This document shows positions 60,701 to 64,000 of a DNA stretch of 64,000 nt, piece by piece (the stretch's first letter is position 1; every line of letters begins with the position of its first letter). The DNA lies in contig CACIUL010000005.1 in assembly GCA_902589825.1 (NCBI GenBank), positions 1 through 64,000 on the forward strand. Direction: 5' to 3'. A program made the position numbers and the translations under genes. Below the pieces are notes generated by a model. It searched no databases. It was not told where the DNA came from and saw nothing but the letters and a program-made list of their open reading frames with translations. This DNA comes from an uncultured Verrucomicrobiota bacterium. Its GTDB lineage: Bacteria; Verrucomicrobiota; Verrucomicrobiia; Verrucomicrobiales; DEV007.

Positions 60701-60981
60701 TTACCATCCCTAAGGCAGTCACTGCAATCGGCACGTTTGCCTTTGCCGGTTGCAGCGCACTCAAGCAAGTGACGATCGGGGAAAATGTCGCCAGTATTGG
60801 CAATGGGTCATTCAGTGACTGCGCCTCACTTACCACCGTCAAGGTTCTTGGCAAAGGCATTCCCGAGGCAACCGGGGCTTTCAACAACTCCCCGGTAACG
60901 GTGTATTATCAGCTCGGAGCACAGGGATGGGGAACCTACTGGAACGAGAAGCCACTCAGGCCCATCGCCGAGCTTCCCTGA
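57745..60981 (+). CDS. BspA-type leucine-rich-repeat lipoprotein
   Basis: 1,078 residues. Lipoprotein signal with lipobox FSGC (Cys28), then a proline- and glutamate-rich stalk (about 30-95) containing TTPQEK repeats coded by an 18-bp tandem repeat. From about residue 115 to 1055 there are many LRR_5/BspA repeats of about 23 residues (IGDGAFYNCKSLTLLNLPDQL type). Insertions at about 565-600 and 760-800 (HTRWIHDEAL, HTAWIDNDLL) pair up, suggesting an internal duplication of a several-hundred-residue block. Probably a surface adhesin or binding protein held away from the membrane by its stalk. Confidence 0.9.
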   Translation: MQNGKIHSIAKLCFLSTLLSLFFFSFSGCKPAEEKETGKTKPPGQNTAPEQKNPSGPQTTPQEKTTPQEKTTPQEKTTPQEETPPPEKTTPLEELDLSKLKPNPIGDFKWEVKGNLVTIIKCKASGTVVLPEKIAGFPVGRIGSLASDGNTLPSTLKAANAIPDGVTRLVVPETLKSIGDGAFYNCKSLTLLNLPDQLRSIGRYAFYGCEKLSKVSPGAGLSHIGEGAFYNCSNLEPLVLPNTLNRIDAKAFHGCNRFTEITIPDAVNSISHAAFDGCNNLKTITVTEKNGTFSSIDGVLFNKAGQTLVRCPQTRKGDYQAPPSVTEVATAAFYRCSSLTSIILPDGVANIRNDAFRECTSLKTLKLPQTLTSLGSSAFAFCEALESASIPSGVTAIDKYVFHGCKSLKSIALPANLTSIGSHSFRGCAAITGLTLPAKLTSIGNSAFEECVSLDSLTLPGKLSTIGRAAFKKCSALQQINIPDPVTSIQDATFAGCESLTRASLGKAITNIGSHAFSGCSQLRELPIPDTVTSLGAGAFASCQNLEAIIIPEGIKHTISTSADTEAASTLSPFHGCSGLKKVTIMVPMTNGNHTRWIHDEALGTTGITEVIFGEGVTAIGGDTFRDCSTLETIVFPGSLTTIDSGAFRGCRNLKRLSLPGSLSSVGNSAFRECTGLETVELPSAITAIADQLFMDCTKLTEIRMGTGVTSIGKHAFAGCSQLKNLAIPEKLITLGDGAFASCQSLESITIPEGLNHSISTGHSEETLTGTSLSPFYGCSSLTSVTIKVASINTGHTAWIDNDLLKTNAVTEIILAEGVDDIGDGTFRDKESIEQVTLPVSVSRIGSAAFQGCANLKEISISRVTASIAGNAFDGCSQLTAINIAAGNSTYSSKDGILFNKSGETLLKCPEGKTGTCVIPEGVKSINGNAFRNCALLTAITSPEGITDIGAHAFSHCTNLADITLPESTVTIADYAFNSCKKLASVTIPKAVTAIGTFAFAGCSALKQVTIGENVASIGNGSFSDCASLTTVKVLGKGIPEATGAFNNSPVTVYYQLGAQGWGTYWNEKPLRPIAELP
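57922..57990 (+). repeat. 18-bp tandem repeat in the stalk
   Basis: ACCCCACAGGAGAAAACC repeats at 57922, 57940 and 57958 with a degenerate fourth unit. It encodes TTPQEK and is in frame. Confidence 0.85.
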
Positions 60982-61109
60982 TCCATCAATTCATGACGGT
61001 TAATATTTCTGCACTAGGTATTACCCATTATCCACTTGACCCAGAGTCCACTGAACGCACAACTTAAGACACATTCAGAATTGCTCTCAAGAGCTGACCC
61101 GAACAAACC

Positions 61110-62048
61110 ATGAAAAAAACTTATCTCCTCATCGCCGCCTTCATTTTCTCGCTGAGCAGCTTTACCGCCAAGGCAGAGCGCCTCGTTCTGGTTGGCGCCT
61201 CCTACGGCAAGAACATCCTTGCTATTTGTGATGCCAAGGGAAAGCCCATCTGGCAACACAAGACCGCCGGACCAAAGCGCGGGCACACCGGTCATCATGA
61301 TGTCCACCTGCTCGCTAACGGCAACATCCTCTTCCACGACACTTGGACCACGTTGAAGGAAATTACGCTCGATCAGAAAGTTGTCTGGGAATACGACTGC
61401 GCAAAGAGCAACGGCAACCAGGGCAAACGTGTCGACGTGCACGCATTCGCCCGCATGCCAAACGGCAACACCGTCATTGTCGAGAGTGGCGTCGGGCGCA
61501 TCATTGAGGTCGATAAATCCGGCAAGCTCGTCCACCAGTTTCCCCTCAAGAAAGGCGGCACCCAGTCCACCCGCTGGGTTCGGCAGACACCCAAGGGAAA
61601 CTGGCTGGTGTGCTCAGAGAACCCGGGTGTCGTTACCGAATATGACAGGGAAGGAAATGTCGTATGGGATTACCTGATCAAGACGCGCGTTTACGGGGCA
61701 ATTCGCCTCAAAAGCGGAAACACCCTGATTGCATCTGGAAGCGGCAACAGCATCGTCGAGGTAACCCCGGATAAAAAAGTAGCCTGGGAGGTCAAGGGCC
61801 AAGTCCCGGGAACGGACATCAAGCTGAAGTGGATGACCTGCCTGCAGGAGCAGGAAAACGGCAACTACATTGTAGGCAACTGCCATGCAGGTCCGGACAA
61901 CCCGCAAATCTTCGAGATCACCAGAGACAAGAAGGTGGTCTGGGAGTTCAATGAATATGAACTGGTCGGAAACGGGCTCGCCTGCTGGCAGGTCCTCGAT
62001 GACAAGCAGTCCGCCATGGTCCGGGAAAAACTCGCTGCATTGAAATAG
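61110..62048 (+). CDS. Secreted beta-propeller protein, PQQ/arylsulfotransferase-like
   Basis: 312 residues; signal peptide (1-22, ending AKA). About six blades with the W-centred strand KxVWEY/W (PIWQHKTAG, KVVWEYDCAK, NVVWDYLIK, KVAWEVKGQ, KVVWEFNEY) and GNIL/GNTV loops. This PQQ-like or arylsulfotransferase-like propeller is common beside exported catabolic genes in PVC bacteria. An early cluster of His and Gly (KRGHTGHHDVHL) could be the active or metal site. The final part contains LACWQVLDDKQS. Function not known; no residue set proves sulfotransferase activity. Confidence 0.75.
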   Translation: MKKTYLLIAAFIFSLSSFTAKAERLVLVGASYGKNILAICDAKGKPIWQHKTAGPKRGHTGHHDVHLLANGNILFHDTWTTLKEITLDQKVVWEYDCAKSNGNQGKRVDVHAFARMPNGNTVIVESGVGRIIEVDKSGKLVHQFPLKKGGTQSTRWVRQTPKGNWLVCSENPGVVTEYDREGNVVWDYLIKTRVYGAIRLKSGNTLIASGSGNSIVEVTPDKKVAWEVKGQVPGTDIKLKWMTCLQEQENGNYIVGNCHAGPDNPQIFEITRDKKVVWEFNEYELVGNGLACWQVLDDKQSAMVREKLAALK

Positions 62049-62341
62049 GATTTTCAGTGACCGTGGAACCTCCTGCTTGCTGCCCCCCTTATATGGGGAA
62101 ATGCCGCATTGTTCTTTACCTTATGCATCCATGTCGGGCTGGCGGCATTATCAATATGGGATCAACGTCGCAGAAAAAATACGAAAAAGACTGGAGCCGC
62201 AAAGGCGGCTGGGATGGAAGCTCAGGGAGCAGCGGTGATTAGCATTTATTCAAAATCTATTACCCGACAATCAACGAATGATACCCTTCCTTGTAAAAAA
62301 CAGGCTTCCACTTTCCAAGTTCTACCTACACAATATATAAC
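62049..62341. other. Gene-free stretch with a possible broken small membrane ORF
   Basis: From about 62057 a reading frame switches at a run of six C (62083-62088). After it comes a membrane-like segment (ALFFTLCIHVGLAALSIW) and a basic tail. No intact start in that frame precedes it. Real small gene with a frameshift, or chance: undecided. Confidence 0.25.
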
Positions 62342-63244
62342 ATGCATAACTTTTCACGACGTCACTTTATCCGCACAACCGCACTCGGAAGCGGTGCCAT
62401 CGCCCTCTCTCCAGCCAGCTTTGCTGCCGACAAGGATGACCCGAATCGCTTCCAGATCGGAATCCAGGAATACACCTTCCATCGCTGGCTGAACGGAAAA
62501 AAGCTCAAGCACCTCGACTACCCGGCACTGGCAAAGGAGAAGCTCGGTATCACCCACATTGAATACTGGAACCGCCCGTTCAGGGGCAGACACACTGACA
62601 AGGCATATGTCGGCGAACTCGTCAAACGCACCACCGGCGAAGGCATGAAAAATGTCCTGATCCTTGTCGACGCCGGAAACCAGCTTGACTCACCTGATGC
62701 CAAGCAGCGGGCCCGCGCAATCGATGAGCACAAGGGATGGGTTGATTGTGCCGCGCAGCTTGGTTGTGATGCCATCCGTGTTAATTGCCGATCCGGCGGA
62801 GACCGGGATATCAACCTTGATAATGCAGCCAAGGGACTGATCCCGCTTTGCGAGTATGCCAAGGGCTCCAAGGTCAAGATTGTCATCGAGCCACACGGTG
62901 GCAATTCCCAGGACCCCGACTGGCTGCTGGCAGCGATGAAAAAAATCAAACATCCCCAGGCTGGTATCCTGCCAGACTTCAACAACTACGGCCGGTATGA
63001 CCGCTACGATGCTGTCACCAAGAGCCTGCCATATGCGCCGGCTGTTTGTGCCAAGGCACTGAAGTTTGACGAGAAAGGCAACGAGACACGGACTGATTTC
63101 TTCAAGATGCTCAAAATTGTCTACCAGTCTGAGTTTTCAGGCGTGATCTCCATTGAATTTGAAGGACATGGCGTTGACCCGGTTGAAGGCGCGCTGAAGA
63201 CCAAGGTCTTGATTGAAAAGGCACTGAAAGCGGCCGCAAAATAA
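62342..63244 (+). CDS. Tat-exported sugar phosphate isomerase/epimerase-like protein
   Basis: 300 residues. Twin-arginine signal (SRRHFIRTTALGSGAIAL) ending at about ASFA. The mature part is a xylose-isomerase-like TIM barrel: IGIQEYTFHRWL, ITHIEYWNRPF, MKNVLILVDAGN, AIRVNCRS, VKIVIEPHGGN with a metal-binding-type Glu, GILPDFNNY and GVISIEFEGHG (second Glu). Exported members act on oxidised or 3-keto sugars in some PVC and Bacteroidota pathways; the substrate here is unknown. Start supported by a weak AT-rich -10 region rather than a clear ribosome site. Confidence 0.82.
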   Translation: MHNFSRRHFIRTTALGSGAIALSPASFAADKDDPNRFQIGIQEYTFHRWLNGKKLKHLDYPALAKEKLGITHIEYWNRPFRGRHTDKAYVGELVKRTTGEGMKNVLILVDAGNQLDSPDAKQRARAIDEHKGWVDCAAQLGCDAIRVNCRSGGDRDINLDNAAKGLIPLCEYAKGSKVKIVIEPHGGNSQDPDWLLAAMKKIKHPQAGILPDFNNYGRYDRYDAVTKSLPYAPAVCAKALKFDEKGNETRTDFFKMLKIVYQSEFSGVISIEFEGHGVDPVEGALKTKVLIEKALKAAAK

Positions 63245-63287
63245 CCGCCCCACAAACACCGGGAAGCAAAAAGCTACCTGCTGATTC

Positions 63288-64000
63288 ATGAGATCCCTGG
63301 CACAGGCCATGCTTGTCTGTACGTTTCTCGGCACTTGCCTTGCCTGCGTGCCCGTGCAGGGATCGGGAGTCAACCGGCCCAATGTCCTCTTCATTGCAGT
63401 GGATGACCTTGCCCCGTCACTGCATTGCTATGGCGACCTAGTAGCCAGGACACCACACATCGATAAACTCGCGGCAAGCGGGGTTCGCTTTGACCGTGCC
63501 TACAACCAATTGCCCCTGTGCAATCCCACCAGGGCCAGCGTGATGACCGGCATGCGCCCGGACACCATCAAGGTCTATGACCTGGATCGGCACTTCCGCG
63601 AAGAAGTGCCGGATGCGCTCACCCTTTCGCAACTATTCATGCGCAATGGATGGTGGGCTGGGCGAGTGGGAAAAATTTACCATTACAACGTACCTGCCAG
63701 TATTGGCACGGATGGATTCGATGACCCTCCCAGTTGGCAGCAAACGGTCAATCCCAAGGGCCGTGACAAGACGGACGAAGCGCTGATTTTCAACGCCGAA
63801 CCGCATCGCAAGATCAGCGCTGCGCTCAGTTGGCTCGCAGCAGAGGGAACAGATGAGGAGCAAACCGATGGCATGATCACCACCGAAGCCATCAAGCTGA
63901 TGGCGGCCAGGAAGGATAAACCGTTTTTCCTGGGAGTCGGGTTCTTTCGCCCGCACACGCCCTATGTGGCACCGAAGAAATATTTCGAAATGTACCCGCT
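63288..64000 (+). CDS. Sulfatase, iduronate-2-sulfatase type (truncated by window end)
   Basis: The first 237 codons are inside the window and the gene runs off the right edge. Signal peptide to about residue 26 (with CLACVPVQG near its end; a lipobox is possible but poor). [19 protein letters not shown] with metal-binding Asp pair, and the activation motif C-N-P-T-R (Cys78, [13 protein letters not shown]), followed by [14 protein letters not shown], the pattern of iduronate-2-sulfatase-like family members. It starts 43 nt after the isomerase-like gene on the same strand, so the two may form an operon. Fourth sulfatase in the window. Confidence 0.88.
   Translation, partial: MRSLAQAMLVCTFLGTCLACVPVQGSGVNRPNVLFIAVDDLAPSLHCYGDLVARTPHIDKLAASGVRFDRAYNQLPLCNPTRASVMTGMRPDTIKVYDLDRHFREEVPDALTLSQLFMRNGWWAGRVGKIYHYNVPASIGTDGFDDPPSWQQTVNPKGRDKTDEALIFNAEPHRKISAALSWLAAEGTDEEQTDGMITTEAIKLMAARKDKPFFLGVGFFRPHTPYVAPKKYFEMYP

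Noticed and set aside
62057-62242. Small protein gene after the propeller gene
   Set aside because: The plus-strand frames only make a membrane-like product if a base is removed from a run of six C; too weak to call a gene.

Overview
The window most likely comes from a Verrucomicrobiota genome (PVC superphylum), probably a marine or polysaccharide-degrading member. The lineage call rests on protein types: a PVC-type membrane-bound dehydrogenase/HEAT/cytochrome protein, a DUF1552 and DUF1587/1592/1588/1585 pair, four secreted sulfatases, CotH/lamin-tail and BspA-like surface proteins, and the short C-terminal domain with the 'SSNLxxW' signature. No rRNA and no intact tRNA is present.

Left third (1-21100) is accessory DNA. 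Ten small minus-strand genes encode exported repeat proteins: two pentapeptide-repeat proteins, four Sel1-repeat proteins and four YwqK/MORN_2-type proteins. Most are separated by near-identical 75-80 bp spacers. Each spacer carries a hairpin just after the upstream stop codon and then a promoter whose -10 box ends 5-6 nt before the next start codon. The sequence similarity runs on into the lipoprotein signal peptide, although Sel1 and MORN_2 domains are unrelated. An integrase module interrupts this array (about 3988-7663): a tyrosine recombinase, an excisionase-like protein, a winged-helix replication initiator with iteron-like repeats inside its own gene, two unknowns, and a tRNA-Thr(CGU) 3' fragment as a likely attachment scar. 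A cold-shock gene and a 1,883-residue multidomain secreted protein follow.

The right two thirds (about 21250-64000) is a catabolic and surface-protein region. It holds a DUF4874/DUF4832-type protein, a GH20-like barrel protein, a sialate O-acetylesterase with PA14, four sulfatases (the last truncated by the window end), a GH114-like protein, a GH9 glucanase, an esterase with EF-hands, SGNH hydrolase, a zinc metallopeptidase, CotH and BspA-like LRR proteins, and a Tat-exported sugar isomerase-like protein. Almost every product has a signal peptide, which fits extracellular or periplasmic breakdown of sulfated and acetylated glycans. No SusC/SusD-like pair or dedicated sugar transporter is visible.

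One regulatory theme links both halves. At least fifteen genes have a TTGNNN box, a 16-18 nt spacer, a -10-like box and then only 5-8 nt before the start codon, with no Shine-Dalgarno sequence. Transcription should therefore begin at or very near the start codon (leaderless mRNAs). This spacing also helps select several start codons. Domain calls are from reading the sequence, without database searches.
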